From NCBI GenBank assembly GCA_028023455.1, contig JAQFVV010000352.1, forward strand, positions 1 to 64,000: a DNA stretch of 64,000 nt, read 5' to 3'. The position numbers and the translations under genes were made by a program. Positions 42,795-55,259 of this stretch are shown here, one piece after another. Below the pieces are notes generated by a model. It saw only the letters and a list, made by a program, of their open reading frames with translations, did not search any database and was not told the origin of the DNA. Position 1 is the stretch's first letter. Every line of letters starts with the position of its first letter. The stretch is from Epiperipatus broadwayi (taxonomy: Eukaryota > Onychophora > Udeonychophora > Euonychophora > Peripatidae).

Positions 42795-43052
42795 TTAACA
42801 GGCTTACATTTACGCACATGTATAATTTAAGATCAATTTATTATTCAGTTTTTAAGATTACGTTTTTTTCTTTAACTTGAATGAAAAAAAGATTTATACT
42901 TTTAAACTTTACGTTACATTTTAACTGATAATAATAAGAAAAAACTCTTTACTTCTTTTATAAAACCTTTAAACTTTTAATATTGCATTTTCTTTTATGA
43001 AATATTTTTATTTTAATGATTTTTTTAAGCAAAATTATTATGTGCCAACACA
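41347..43052. repeat. LTR-like repeat F, copy 2 (1.7 kb), inverted
   Basis: It starts TGTACTGGG and ends GTGCCAACACA. It is the reverse complement of copy 1 with moderate divergence and small indels. It contains the palindrome 42753-42809 (ATGTAAGCCTGT, (TA)n, ACAGGCTTACAT). No gene is inside. Confidence 0.7.
42753..42809. repeat. (TA)n-centred palindrome
   Basis: Twelve-base arms ATGTAAGCCTGT and ACAGGCTTACAT flank a (TA)n run, inside F copy 2. Confidence 0.88.
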
Positions 43053-43074
43053 ATGTTGATACAATTTATATATA

Positions 43075-43819
43075 ATGAAACAGTATATTCTTGCACTCAT
43101 TTCTGTTTTATGTATTTGTCCCCACAGTCACATCTCAGCCAGGTTTAAACACTGTATTCCATGTTTATATGCATCCACACAGTCATATATGTAACCACAC
43201 AGTTATATATGCATTTACACAATTATATAGGTATTGTCACACATAAATGCATATATAAATGACTGTAATATTGATGTTTGTATATATATTGCAGAATTTA
43301 TATATTGTTTAATAAATAATATTTTGTATAAAATCACCTTATTTCGAGAAGGTACAGTTTAAATATTTGCTAAATAATTTTTAGCAAGTTTTATTTAGAT
43401 GAATTGTGAATTACATGTGAAATTGACAGAATTGTGTTAAAACAATTTAGAATAATTCTCAAGTTGGATCTAATGGTTTTTGAGCTATAACCATTTGTTC
43501 TAAAACTCATTACAATTGTAATGAATTACTTTTCCAGATCAAAAACATTAAAAGTCTGAGCAATAAAAAAAGATCAGAATCAAAGAAACCAGACTATGAA
43601 CTATAATATCTAGAGGTGAGTCGAATTCCAAGTTAAAATAGATAGTGGGCTGGTTTTGATCTGGGAAATATAAATAAAGTAAATTTCTTAGGGTTAGAAA
43701 AGTTTTTTAGCTTGTCTTTCCTGTAATTGTTGTGAAGTCCAGTCTCCAAGACGGTTGAGTAGAATAAAGTGTTTGCTGGCTCTCAAAGTGGAGATGGTGC
43801 TCTCCATTCAGTCAGCATA
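43075..43819. repeat. Repeat R2, copy 1
   Basis: Colinear match to 51257-52102, with TTTGTCCCCACAGTCACATCT, TTCTAAAACTCATTAC and TGGTTTTGATCT among the shared landmarks. R1 follows immediately. R2 plus R1 may be the 5' LTR of element E. Confidence 0.8.
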
Positions 43820-45760
43820 CCAATGGGCAATTTTTCCAGTAGCCTGCATGAGAGGAAGATATGAAAAAATTGAAAGCCTACCTGAAAAGAAATGCAACTG
43901 AAATTATGTTCATGTTTGATGCTTTGTTTCAGCCACTATCAATATTGATGTACGCTTTCACCAAGAGGACAATGGTAATAATTTTAATGACTGCAGCCTA
44001 TAAATTTAATGTATAAACTCTAATGTAAGCTAGCTTATACAATTTAAAGAACATTCTACCTAAATTTTCAAAACTTAAAATTAAACCCAATTGTAAAAGA
44101 AACTGTGTAAACTTGTGTAAATTTATATATATTGTAAAAAATTGTTTCCGGTCAACTGCTTTCTGAAAATCTATAACTTACATTAAAGTAATAAAAAAAA
44201 AAAGAAACAAGTTTTAATTTAATCATCTAAACTGCCTGAAATATTTTATTTTTTGTAATCATTAAATGCCTGAAATCTATTACCTTAAATTTTTACAAAC
44301 TACGATCTTGCCTAACTTTAATTTTTTTAATATTTTGTTTAAATTCATTAAGTTTATATTGAATATATGTGATAATATGCTCATCTTTCGAAACAATGAA
44401 ACTAATTAATTAATTTATAAAGGAGATAATTGTAATCTCCACTTTAAACATTTTACAAGCATTATTTATTTATTGAATAAATGTTTTGAAAATATAATAT
44501 AGATAATAAATGATCGCTAACCGCTCGTTGTTATCATGATTATATATACATACACACATATATATATATATTGTAAGATTGTAATATTTTGCAAGGTTTG
44601 CTTAGTGGGTTCTATATATTGTAACTTTTAATATTTATCAGTTAGAAGGGGATATACTGACTAGAGATGATAAAGTATATTTGCCAATTTTTGTATTAAG
44701 TCCAATAGAATATACTTTCCCTCTTTAATTATGAATATGTATATGTGAATTCAGGATTTTAAGTAGATTATTTATTATATAGTTTAAGTCCCATTTATTA
44801 GCATAATTATAATGATAGTTTAAGAACTGGCTTGATTTAGTTTGACAAATAGAAGCTATCTGTTTTAGGTACACTTAATTACTTATACACATATTTATTG
44901 ATCTATATATTGTGTGCATTGCAGATGTGTCTTTATATAGTACACTTATGTATGTGTTTACATTTTGCTGCAGCTATTAAATGGTGACATGGTAACAAAC
45001 TGCCCCATTATTTAGTTCAGGTTATGACTATCTTTATTAGAACAAGAGTCTGTGGAGCCAGAGTTTTCCTAAAGCCAATCCGAGGTCCTGAACTTATATG
45101 TCCATATACAAATTGCAGCAAACCATTGGTCTCAGAACAAACCAAGCATTTGATGCTGAAGCTCCAGAATAATCACTTACTCGTACTGCAACCTTACTCT
45201 TTAATATTTTATATAGCACCATAGCATATATATATATATATATATATATGAATCTAAAGGAAACCAGTTCTTTTCCCCATATTAATTAATCATTCATATT
45301 TGCACTAATGTTTTAATATGGGTTATCAGGTTGAATCTGTATGATACTGAGCTTATTTACTTACTCCCTTTATTACAATATATATAACAGCCACCTTAGA
45401 GCTGTACTCATCATATCTACTAAGCTATCAGCTTATAACTTAAGCAAACCAAAATAATAGTATGGGCATGTTAAATGACTAGGCATGACTTACACTCCTC
45501 ATCCACATATGTGTTTTAATATATTAAAATGTGTCAGATGTACTGATAATAGTACCATCCATTATAAAATGCCTGCTTGTATTGGATACCTTATTGAATG
45601 TTGTACAATCCTTACCATTGTGACATTTTGTTTATCTCTTTGTTATTGTTTTAATAAATATTTTAAAGTATAAATTGTTGCATATCTTTCCTGCTCAGGA
45701 TTCTAGTTCAAACCAATCCACAGTATCTTGCCCAATCCACAGAATATTATTGAATTTCAC
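43820..45760. repeat. Repeat R1, copy 1
   Basis: Colinear match to 61945-64000, starting at AATGGGCAA with GCCTGCATGAGAG and going beyond the part that the window shows of the other copy. It contains no (TA)n palindrome at 45370 and no hairpin at 44130, unlike copy 2. Short ORFs at 45024-45224 and 45485-45673 have no recognisable motif, and I do not call them genes. Confidence 0.85.
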
Positions 45761-46628
45761 AGTCCATTACTCAAATATATTTATAGTTTTATGTGCTATA
45801 TGTGGATATCTCTGTAATTAAGATTGATAGTGTTAAGTGCTATATATATCAGCTATCTTGGTAGTCAGTAGTAACCTTACGTCTTGTGTTTATTCCTGAC
45901 CTATGCTATCCCAGTGTTAAATGAAGACTGAGTGTAGCCCCATACATGTCACTCATATGGTGTTAAATATGGAGTACTGGGAAATGAGTTGAAGTTTGGT
46001 CAGAATAGAGGTCTTAACCACCTCACTCCAGTCAGCTTTGGTGTATTTTGCTTGGGCTCTGGATGTTGTTGCATGAGTGTACAAATCTGACTGTTACATA
46101 GGTTTTTTTCCTCGAGTATTGATGCCCATTTGTGGGGTCTACTTAATTTTCATAACCCTGAAAGATATAAAAGTACAATTTGGGCTTTTTCAATTGATGT
46201 CCATGGTTCTGAACTGAGTATAGACCCTGATCATGGTTTTGAATCAGGTAATGGCCGTGAACTGAATATATGTGTTTTTTAATAAATATATGTATTTATT
46301 TTATATTTTCTCCCCAAAGATGGATTCCATTCATGGCCACAATTAGTTACACAACCTAGATAGAGTATGTGGGTGTTGATGATATATATATATATATATA
46401 AGATTTTTGGTGAAATTTTTTTAAACATATGAGTGTTTTTTTTCTTTGAGTATAACAATATTGCTATGAGTGTTTTTTTTTCTTTGAGTATGGACACCCA
46501 GTGAGAGTTAATTCATGTGCCCAGAGATTTTGAACTGAATACAAGCTCTGAATTGATATATATATATATATATATAATTATGGCATTGCAACTGGGAGAA
46601 GTGTTCTTAACTGTATACACATATCATG

Positions 46629-46661
<33 letters not shown>

Positions 46662-46730
46662 TTGTCTATATATATTTAAAATTATGGTATTGCACCTGGT
46701 AGAAGTGTTCTTAACTATATACACACATCA

Positions 46731-46807
<77 letters not shown>

Positions 46808-47700
46808 GAAGGTACTTGATATTGTACTGAAATGTCAGCATTTAGCTTTTTCACTACGTGGAATATCCCGCAAATAGTAATAATAATATGACATCTTTTA
46901 TCCGTGAAAATATTAGATTTAATATATATATATTTATATATATATTTGTTTGTTTTGTCTATTTACTTGAGACTCTGTTTTATTTTAAGTAATGAATTTT
47001 AAATGTGTTTCTGGCTTGGTGTGTAGATATGCACATATATACATAGATACAGCATGAATGTATGCAGGATGTCTTAACAAGATCTTAGATGTGTGCATAC
47101 ATATTGGATATTGGGAATTTTAGCTTATGTATGTGGTGTTATTCTTACTCACTGGTGAGTGGCACCCGTATGTAATTTGAACAGGTGGATAATTATTATC
47201 ATAAATTTTGTCATCAGGGATAGAGAAAAGGGTTTGTATCATAGGGATCTATTGCTTTAAAGTTATTGTAAAATTTGAATTGGTTTGGAAACTGAACAAT
47301 GAAACAAAGGAAGCAAGGTCAATAAGGTCAAGAGAAATTCTATAAATAAAAATATATACATGTACTTCATGTCAAACCTGGTACAGAAAACAATATTTTA
47401 TAATGAATTTTAGTTTCTTTTTTTAGGAATGATCGGCTTCCATGAAGGAAGAAATGAGGTATATCTGATGTTTTTATTTTTGTTTTAAATAAAGGTTTTT
47501 ATTATATACTTATATTTTTTAAATAAATTGTTATGTGGGTCTATTAGATGTAAACAGGGCTTAAACTTAATAGTGGCAGTGGTTAAAAGAGAGTGATGGT
47601 AAGGATAGGTTAATAAAAATATACAGCGGGCTGAAGATTAGGAATTAGAGAGAGAGAGAATCATTTTCGGGAGGTGAGTCAGTGAATAATCATTTAGAGA
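45761..47700. other. Low-complexity stretch with local tandem duplications
   Basis: No gene is seen. Local duplications include GAGTGTTTTTTTTCTTTGAG (twice, about 46430-46490) and ATTATGG-ATTGCA-CTGG-AGAAGTGTTC (about 46577-46630 and 46680-46735), each next to (TA)n. (TA)n runs lie at 46381-46400, 46556-46577, 46630-46656 and 46734-46804. If R2 plus R1 is a 5' LTR, the start of element E's internal part is somewhere here. Confidence 0.55.
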
Positions 47701-49620
47701 AAATATTAGTAAGTTGTTTTATTTGTTATTGGCATAACCAAAGCTGAAGTTAGTATCAACAGCAGTACAGAGGAAGAAACAATAGGGGTAGCAAGTGGGG
47801 GAGAGGAAATGGAAGGAATAAATGTAGACTTACACATAGAGAATGCATCTTTAAAAAGTGTAATAATCCCAAAAGAACCAGTCAAAGTGGATAGTGTAGC
47901 CAAGCTGGAAAAGGAAAGGGGAAAGGAAATAACCTTGAGATCTGGAAGAGAGATAGTAGGAGGTGATAGTAGTACAGAAGAGAAAGGGAAAGTGAGTGCC
48001 AGCCAATCTAATGAAGAAGGGGATTGGAAGAGTCAGCAGCCTTAGGATAACCATCTGAAAAGGAAATGCAAGTGCCAGGAACAGAGAGAAATATGGAGGA
48101 AAGACAGGGTAACATGCTATTGGCTTTGTTGGGAAATATGGAAATCCTGATGGTCGAATGCAAAAGAGATTAGAGTTCGCAGAAGGTTTGCAAGCCCTAT
48201 GCAGAAAAGAGGAAAACACTCAAAGTATAGAAAAGTTACAGATGGGGTTGAAAAGATTGAAATTAAACTGCCAGCAGGAGCATGAGAAGATACAAAATAG
48301 ATTCATGGGGCTCCTGAATGAACAGAAAAAGAGACTGGTACCTCTATGTGGGCAGTCAGAGGAGAAGTTGAACTTATTCAGGATAGGATTGAGCACCAGA
48401 AAACATATATAGATGAAGTGGCTGGCAGAATTGAAGGAAAAATGGCCAATAAATTGAAAGAACAGGAGGTGTCGTATGAAGGCTACAAGAAGCACACGGA
48501 GAGATCCAAGATGAAATTTATGAATTGAGGGAGAATATAGCACAGGGCAATGAAGTGGCCAACAAGAAAAAGAAGATGAGGAATGCTATACTTGAGCTCA
48601 AGAAAAAAAAATTAAGGAAGTGAAGGAAGGAAAACTAGAGATTTTAGAGACCAAGAGAGCCATACAAAAACCCCATCAGGATAGACTTTAAGCCTGAACT
48701 TATGAGTGCCACAAGGGCAATCGACCACACTAGGCACAACACTCTTCCTAAGGAGACTGTAGGAAATGTTCTCAGCATTAATGAGGTGGAAGGTAGTGTG
48801 CAGGGTTCCCCTGTGATCAATAATGAGCTGACTATCATGTTTTATAAGAGGTATCAGAACTCAGAAGATCCAGGTGGGCCAGGTCTTGTAAGACCACCAG
48901 AGTTGACACTAGGTTCAAACCTACATGTCTAAATTTATACAGGTGAAGAGCTTCAAGAAAGAGGTTGGAGAAAACTCAAGGACCCATATTGAAAACCTGT
49001 ATGGGTTATTCTGCTTCCAGATTGTACCAGCAGCAGACAAAGTTGCCCTTGCTATCCACTACTTGCTGGGATATGCCAGATCATGGTGGTACTGTTGTGC
49101 AGAATGACCACACACCTTCAAGAAGTACTCTGCTGCCTTGTTGAAAACAATGTGGAGTGAGGAATGCCACGATGGAAATTTACCATGCTATCCTTGGGGA
49201 GTCTTATAGGTCAGTGGTCCAGGAGACCTATACACAGTTGTTCATGAGGAAGGTTGCCCAACCTTGATTTTTGACTGCATTACCTTTTACAGATACCCAG
49301 ATGATCCGTGTCATCCAGCAGAACATGCCAATGAGGGTGCAACAGCTTATGCTGGGGTGCAAAAGATGTGCCAAAAAAGAGATGGCAGGATTCTTGACAA
49401 CCATCAATTTCACCCCAGTCCCCAAAGAACCACCAGAAAAAATGCATAAAATAGGATCCCCTAGATGCCAGTCCATAATGTTCTCTCACCAACAACCATA
49501 AAGATTCTATATACAAAAATGCCAGAAGCAAACAAAAATAAAGGACCATATAGAGATAGGCAGTCGGGAAACTACAGGGGGCACGATTCGATTGTTCCTC
49601 CTACCAGAGTCCTGACAAAC
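47700..49620 (+). pseudogene. gag: Element E gag remnant with capsid core
   Basis: Plus-strand fragments. 47809-48045 and 48158-48650 are charged, helix-prone segments in shifting frames, like the coiled-coil part of the A and B gags. 48925-49107 is capsid-like: THIENLYGLF, DKVALAIHYL and ARSWWYCCAE. After a TGA at 49105 the same frame continues with a KKYSAALLKTMWSEE stretch, parallel to the DFKYLLLNSFWGED stretch of A. 49271-49501 has LPFTDTQMIRVIQQNMPMRVQQ, matching YPLSQQQIVRVLCHNMPRHVEQ of A. Frame changes and stops make it dead. Confidence 0.75.
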
Positions 49621-49735
49621 TATTAGGAAAAAAACATTCCAAACCAGTATCTGTCATCATGGAGGTCAATGTGTCTGAAACTGGGGTCCAGATTGGACCA
49701 TTCCCAACTGTCAACATTGAGGTGTGTTCTAGATA

Positions 49736-50590
49736 GTGTCTGCATTGGTGGACATGGGAATCCAAATGCCCTTGATCTCAAAGGAATGGTGGATTTGGCT
49801 GGAGGTTGAAATGCCTGCAATACCAGTTTTCAGTCAAGGCTCTTCAAGTAACTCTGACCTATGGCCAGATGACAGACTGAGCAATACCAAGTTTGGTTGG
49901 GCCTCAGATGGGGTCAAATGGTTCTGGAACACCCTTTCTTGGTTGTGGCAAATTTAATTCAAAGATTGGTTATTGGTAATGATTTACCAAGAAGACAGGT
50001 GTTTTATTGATTATGACCAGGGTACAGTCAATTTATACCAGAAAACATTCAAACTGGAAGGTCTAGCCAAACTCCCAGATACTAAGACTATATCTTTGCA
50101 AGAATATATTGAAGAAAGCCCGACATTCAAGGGGCCACCTACCCTTGGCATACATGAAGTATCTGAAAATACCAGTGCAAAAGTAGAATGAGTTACAAGA
50201 AAGAGGAGGAAAAGAAAGTTGCACATTCCTTTAAGATAAGAAATAGGCTAAGAGATTGAAACCAGAGATTGGGCAACATGCATGACAAGGTATATGATGG
50301 GATCACTGGATTTTTTCTGAACTTATTCATAATTGAACCATGAAATGGCAATATTATTTATGGATCCAAAGATGAAGAGGATCTTTTGGGACCTGAATTT
50401 AATCCAGGACAGTATCAAGTGAAATGTGCTAATCAAACACCACTCATAGAAATGGGTGAATATAATGGCAAGGAGTGCACCATGAATAATGAAATTCTCT
50501 TCACAGGAAGTGAGTATGCCCATAGTCTTGAGGCATTCAAAGATTGTCCCACATTATCACATGGGTGGGATGATGGGGTATATGACTGAA
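49736..50590 (+). pseudogene. Element E protease remnant and following linker
   Basis: 49736-49957 contains SALVDMGIQMPLISKEWW, parallel to DALVDSGSQASVIS of A; the serine of the D-S-G triad is methionine here. 49973-50191 has CFIDYDQGTVNLYQKTFKL, typical of the protease C-terminal region. 50386-50589 is an open stretch without a known motif. No RT, RNase H or integrase follows before R2 copy 2, so pol has been lost after protease. Confidence 0.65.
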
Positions 50591-50923
50591 TTTAGGAAGA
50601 GGGAAATGATCTTGTGGGCTTTATTGATCCCACTGATAACTGTTCTGCTAGAATGAACACCCAGAACCAACTGAGGTATGAATAGTTTAATTATCAACAT
50701 ACCTAGATTCTACTAGGGTGATGCATGATCATTTGTGGAATTGTCCATACCCCAGTAGCTAGACATTAATTTTATGTGTGTTTTTATAGATGTCATATAT
50801 TTATCAAATTGGTTCAGCCAATTAGTGTTATTTTATCCAACTCCAACAGTATATAGACACAGATTTTGTGTGTTTTCTCTACATGATATATATATATATA
50901 TATATCATGTAGATATATATATT

Positions 50924-50965
<42 letters not shown>

Positions 50966-51256
50966 AAATTAGTATAGTCAATTAAGATATGCAACTTCAT
51001 ATTAGTTAGAAATAAAATTTTGTGTGTTCTTCTTTATGTGAGATAGGTAGATGTATATAGCCTTAGACTTTGGTCAGAATGGTATGGAAGTGTGTTATTG
51101 CAGGTTTAAAACAAAATAGCCAGGCGAGTTAAACAATTGCAAGAAATATTTTGTGTCATCATTTATCTTGTTATACAGTAATGGTGTTATTGAGGAATAT
51201 TCTTTACCTCAAATAAAATCTTTTATTTTGATAATTTTTTTTTCTAAGTTTGGGGA
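50591..51256. other. Non-coding stretch with a (TA)n palindrome
   Basis: No gene is seen. At 50879-50912 the arms CTACATGATATA and TATATCATGTAG flank (TA)n, and another (TA)n run follows to about 50962. Confidence 0.7.
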
Positions 51257-51342
51257 AATGAAACAGTATATTTCTGCCCTCTTATTTGTCTCACCTATTT
51301 GTCCCCACAGTCACATCTAGGACAGATTTAAGCACTCTCTAA

Positions 51343-51433
<91 letters not shown>

Positions 51434-51506
51434 TTATAAATGTATCCAAAGTTATATAGGTATTGTCACACATACTGCATATATAAATGACTGTAATATT
51501 AATGTT

Positions 51507-51573
<67 letters not shown>

Positions 51574-52102
51574 CAGCATTTATATTTTGTTTAATAAATA
51601 ATATTTTGTATAAAATTACTTTATTTAGAGAAGGTACAGTTTAAATTTTCGCTAAATAATCTTTAGCAACTTTCATTTATGTGAATTGTGAATTACATGT
51701 GGAATTCTCACACTTGTGTTAAAACAATTGAGAATAATTCTCAAGACGGATCAATGGGTTTCTGAGCTATAACCATTTGTTCTAAAACTCATTACGATTG
51801 TAAGGAATTACTTTTCCAGATTGAAAACAGTAAAAGTCTGAGCACTACAAAAAGATCAGAATAAGAAGAACCTGACTATGAGCTATAAAATCTAGAGGGA
51901 GGTTGAATACTGAGTTAAAATAGATAGCCAGCTGGTTTTGATCTAGGAAATATAAATAAAGTGGATTTCTTAGGTTTAGAGGTCTTTTTTACCTTGTCTT
52001 TTCTGTAATTGTTGTAAAGTCCAGACTCCAAGTTGGTCAAGTAGAATAAAATATTTGCAGTCTCTCAGAGTGTAAATGGTACTCTCCATTCCTTCAGCAT
52101 AC
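51257..52102. repeat. Repeat R2, copy 2
   Basis: Match to 43075-43819 with two long (TA)n expansions (51344-51430 and 51510-51571) that are absent or short in copy 1. The match stops at CAGCATAC, where copy 1 runs into R1. It lies after element E and may be its truncated 3' LTR. Confidence 0.78.
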
Positions 52103-52492
52103 TGTACAGGTCAGTTTTGTCTGTTCATATAACAAGATCTAGCATCTAGGCAAAAGTACCCTGACTCCAATCATGCACACGATGCATAAGTCAGGAACAC
52201 TCATGAAATCTGCCCTATTTGTCAATTTTACACATCTACCAACTTATGAGCAACAATTCCAATGATACCAATCTAATTTATTTCTCACAGTCGGCATCGC
52301 TAAGCCATGACACAAAAGTCTCTAGTTTGAATTTATTCATGTATAGAATATTATTGTTAACGAGATTCGATCATCTAGTAAATTAAACATGTTATATAAC
52401 AACAATATTTTTACTATTCAATAAATGAAACAATGACTTTGATATTTAGAAATATATATATATATATATATATATCTATATATATATATATC

Positions 52493-52533
<41 letters not shown>

Positions 52534-55205
52534 AATGGGAGAAAGATCTGTGAGATTCACATATACTGACCCTGGTGGCGCTACTAGTCCGAAAAAAGGA
52601 ACTAGACATTTATTTTAGAGTGGACAGGATATGCAAATCAAAAGGGCACCAAACTACACTAAGGGAGGAACAAGATATCTTAAATTTTATTTAGACAGTT
52701 GAGAAATCAAAGCACAAAGACAAACGTTAGCCAAACTAAGTTTAAACAATTTATTAATTTTTTTAAAAGTTGTGCAATAGAGTGAAGACATCTAGCCACG
52801 AATATAAAAGTGACTCATTTTAACATACGCATATTTACCAGAGAGTGCACAAGAGTACGACAAACATGAAGGCATAAAACATTTTGGCAGCAAAATTATC
52901 TCATTTAAAATAGAAGAAACGGTTAGAAAAATATCTTCCTGCTGGCCAGTTGTGAAATTACAAAACAAATGACAACGTTAGCTTCCTGAATCAGGGATAA
53001 TAAAACAGTTACTGTTCCATCAGAAATTAACATAACCAGTGTGAATGTCTGAGCAGTAATATTCTAATTACTGTCATTAAAACGCAGCAGGACTGCTGCA
53101 CGTAATACTACATTCAAAGTAAATGTGGTTGATCTCACTTACAAGACAGCAAAAGATATTTGATTATGATCTTATGTAATCCAAAAAGAAATGACTACTT
53201 TCAGACAAACCGAAGAAATAACTTAACAAATAGCCAGCAAAAAGATTTTGTTGTTTGCATAAAAAGCGCAAATGAAACATGCTTAAAGATTTCTTATTTT
53301 ACAACTAAGGGCAGGTAAATAAATAAAGACTACGAAAACTGCCAATGCGTTTTGTAATAGTTAATGAAATAATCAGGTATATATCAAACGTATAAAATAC
53401 AATCTCCTAATGCACCCTCTGATAAACGAAAATTGCAAACAAACTTGGAATCTTAAAACTAAGATTCCAAGACACACTTTAAATACTAGAAAAGAGTACA
53501 TACCGATAATAAATAATTAAAAAAAACAATTAATACCATTTTAAAACATATTTATCATTAGATTGAGCGGAGATTTAATTAAATGCAATTTATTTACCCT
53601 GGCTAGAATAGGAAAAAGTTTAGCTTACAGTAAGGCAGAGTCCTAGTGATTTAGTGACGAGTGTGCACTTTTGATAATAGTTCATCTTTCAGGTCCTTTG
53701 ACAGTGACAAGGTAGAGACAGTGTTTATTTTAGAGGCTCATGACATGACTGGAGGAGAGCTGGTAGGTGTGGGTCCGTCCTTTGTTTAAATTAGCAAGAC
53801 ATTCTAATGATGGCAAAACTCACAGTGGTGGATTTTGACATCTTGCACACCAACAAAGTTTGTCAATAATTATTTGTTTTTAGTAGGAATTCAATGTCCG
53901 AATAGCTACTCACAATGGTATCTCTTTGCCTGCCATAATCCAAGTGTGTATCTAATAATGAATCTCTTCTCTCTCCAAAAATTGGTGGGCTATCTTTCCT
54001 TGCTACATTTCCCATGCAAAACTTTCATTAGTGTCCATTCTATATTACAGGCAAGGCAAATATTAATTTCCCGCTCAATCTAATTTAAGACTTCCAACCA
54101 GGGATTATTGAAACAATAACGACAAATACAAAACTAAATCTCCACTTTTTTTTTTTAGAATTAACTTTAAAAATATGACTAAAATAAAAGCAACAGGAAT
54201 ACATAATTAGCAAGCTTGTCTGTTTTTACTCAAATTGATTAAAACAGGTGGTGAAGGTAAACTATTTTAAAATCAATTTTATCAAAATTAAATGATCTAC
54301 TTTAAATATAAATGTGTATGTGTTTTAAATAATAATAAAAAAATTGAGCATTAGACATTTAATGAAAATGAAGTTGTTCTCCCTTTTTAATTTTAGTAAT
54401 AAAACAATTGAATCGGAAATCAATCCAGCTCAATATATATATATGTCAAAATACAAATAAAATGTTCTAAATACAAATGAAATGGGTATTTATCTCCCTT
54501 AGGTGACATTAACCCTTTGTACAATAGAATAAATCAAGCATATTTACTCAAGTTACGCTGCAGTAACAAATAATTTGTAGCTTTGTTCTAATGTGGCTAT
54601 TTACACGTCAATAATTAACAGATTAAGAGATATACCTAAGATTTTAATAGCATTGGATTGCAGTTATTTAAAGTTTGTTAAATCCACCATTAGTACAAAA
54701 ACAGCACTTGAACCATTACATATGATTATTGAGTTTGATGGCAGTGTTAATTATATTTAATTAATAAAAGAGTATTCACATTCGTAAAATAAGAACATAT
54801 TTGGGAAGCTAATTTAGGAAACAATAATTGTGGAAGTAATAGCACATGTGAAAGTATGAAGCAAAATATAAAAATGACAATCCATTTAGTACAATCGTAA
54901 TAGTACGATTTAGGAGTATTGATAGGCTTTAACGAGAATAAAATATGGGAGAGTGGTACATGTATGATGGCAATGAAGAGATCCATTCTAAGTTCCAAGA
55001 AGGTGCTTCAATTTACAGATAAAGAAGGTGACTCTCTGTAAACATTGGCAGGGTCAGGTCACAAACAACAAAGAATGCAACTTATTGAATTTCCATAGGC
55101 TGGCCTTTTGCCAGAGCAGACCCTATGCAATAATATCTAGCACCTAAGAAGTTCCAAGGGGTTTACAAACCTTGTCCTTGAAATTGGGAGTAAAAATAAA
55201 TGAAG

Positions 55206-55207
<2 letters not shown>
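52103..55207. other. Unassigned AT-rich stretch
   Basis: (TA)n runs at 52452-52531 with a small mirror-like break. The non-repetitive part begins TGTAATGGGAG after (TA)n, like an LTR start, and ends in (CA)n. No matching end and no second copy were found. Short ORFs at 53835-54083 (+) and 54747-54998 (-) have no recognisable motif, and I do not call them genes. Confidence 0.45.

Positions 55208-55256
<49 letters not shown>
55206..55256. repeat. (CA)n(TA)n compound microsatellite
   Basis: About 12 CA units pass directly into about 13 TA units, followed by TGTACC. Confidence 0.92.

Positions 55257-55259
<3 letters not shown>

Noticed and set aside
48220-49549. Minus-strand ORFs of 80-107 residues opposite element E
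   Set aside because: The plus strand carries the gag homology; these have no known motif.
53835-54998. ORFs of 82 and 83 residues as host genes
   Set aside because: No motif, no splice-linked partner and no repeat copy; too short to support in AT-rich DNA.
52532-55205. Solo LTR starting TGTAATGGG
   Set aside because: The start and its (TA)n flank fit, but the other end is a (CA)n run with no inverted match and no second copy.
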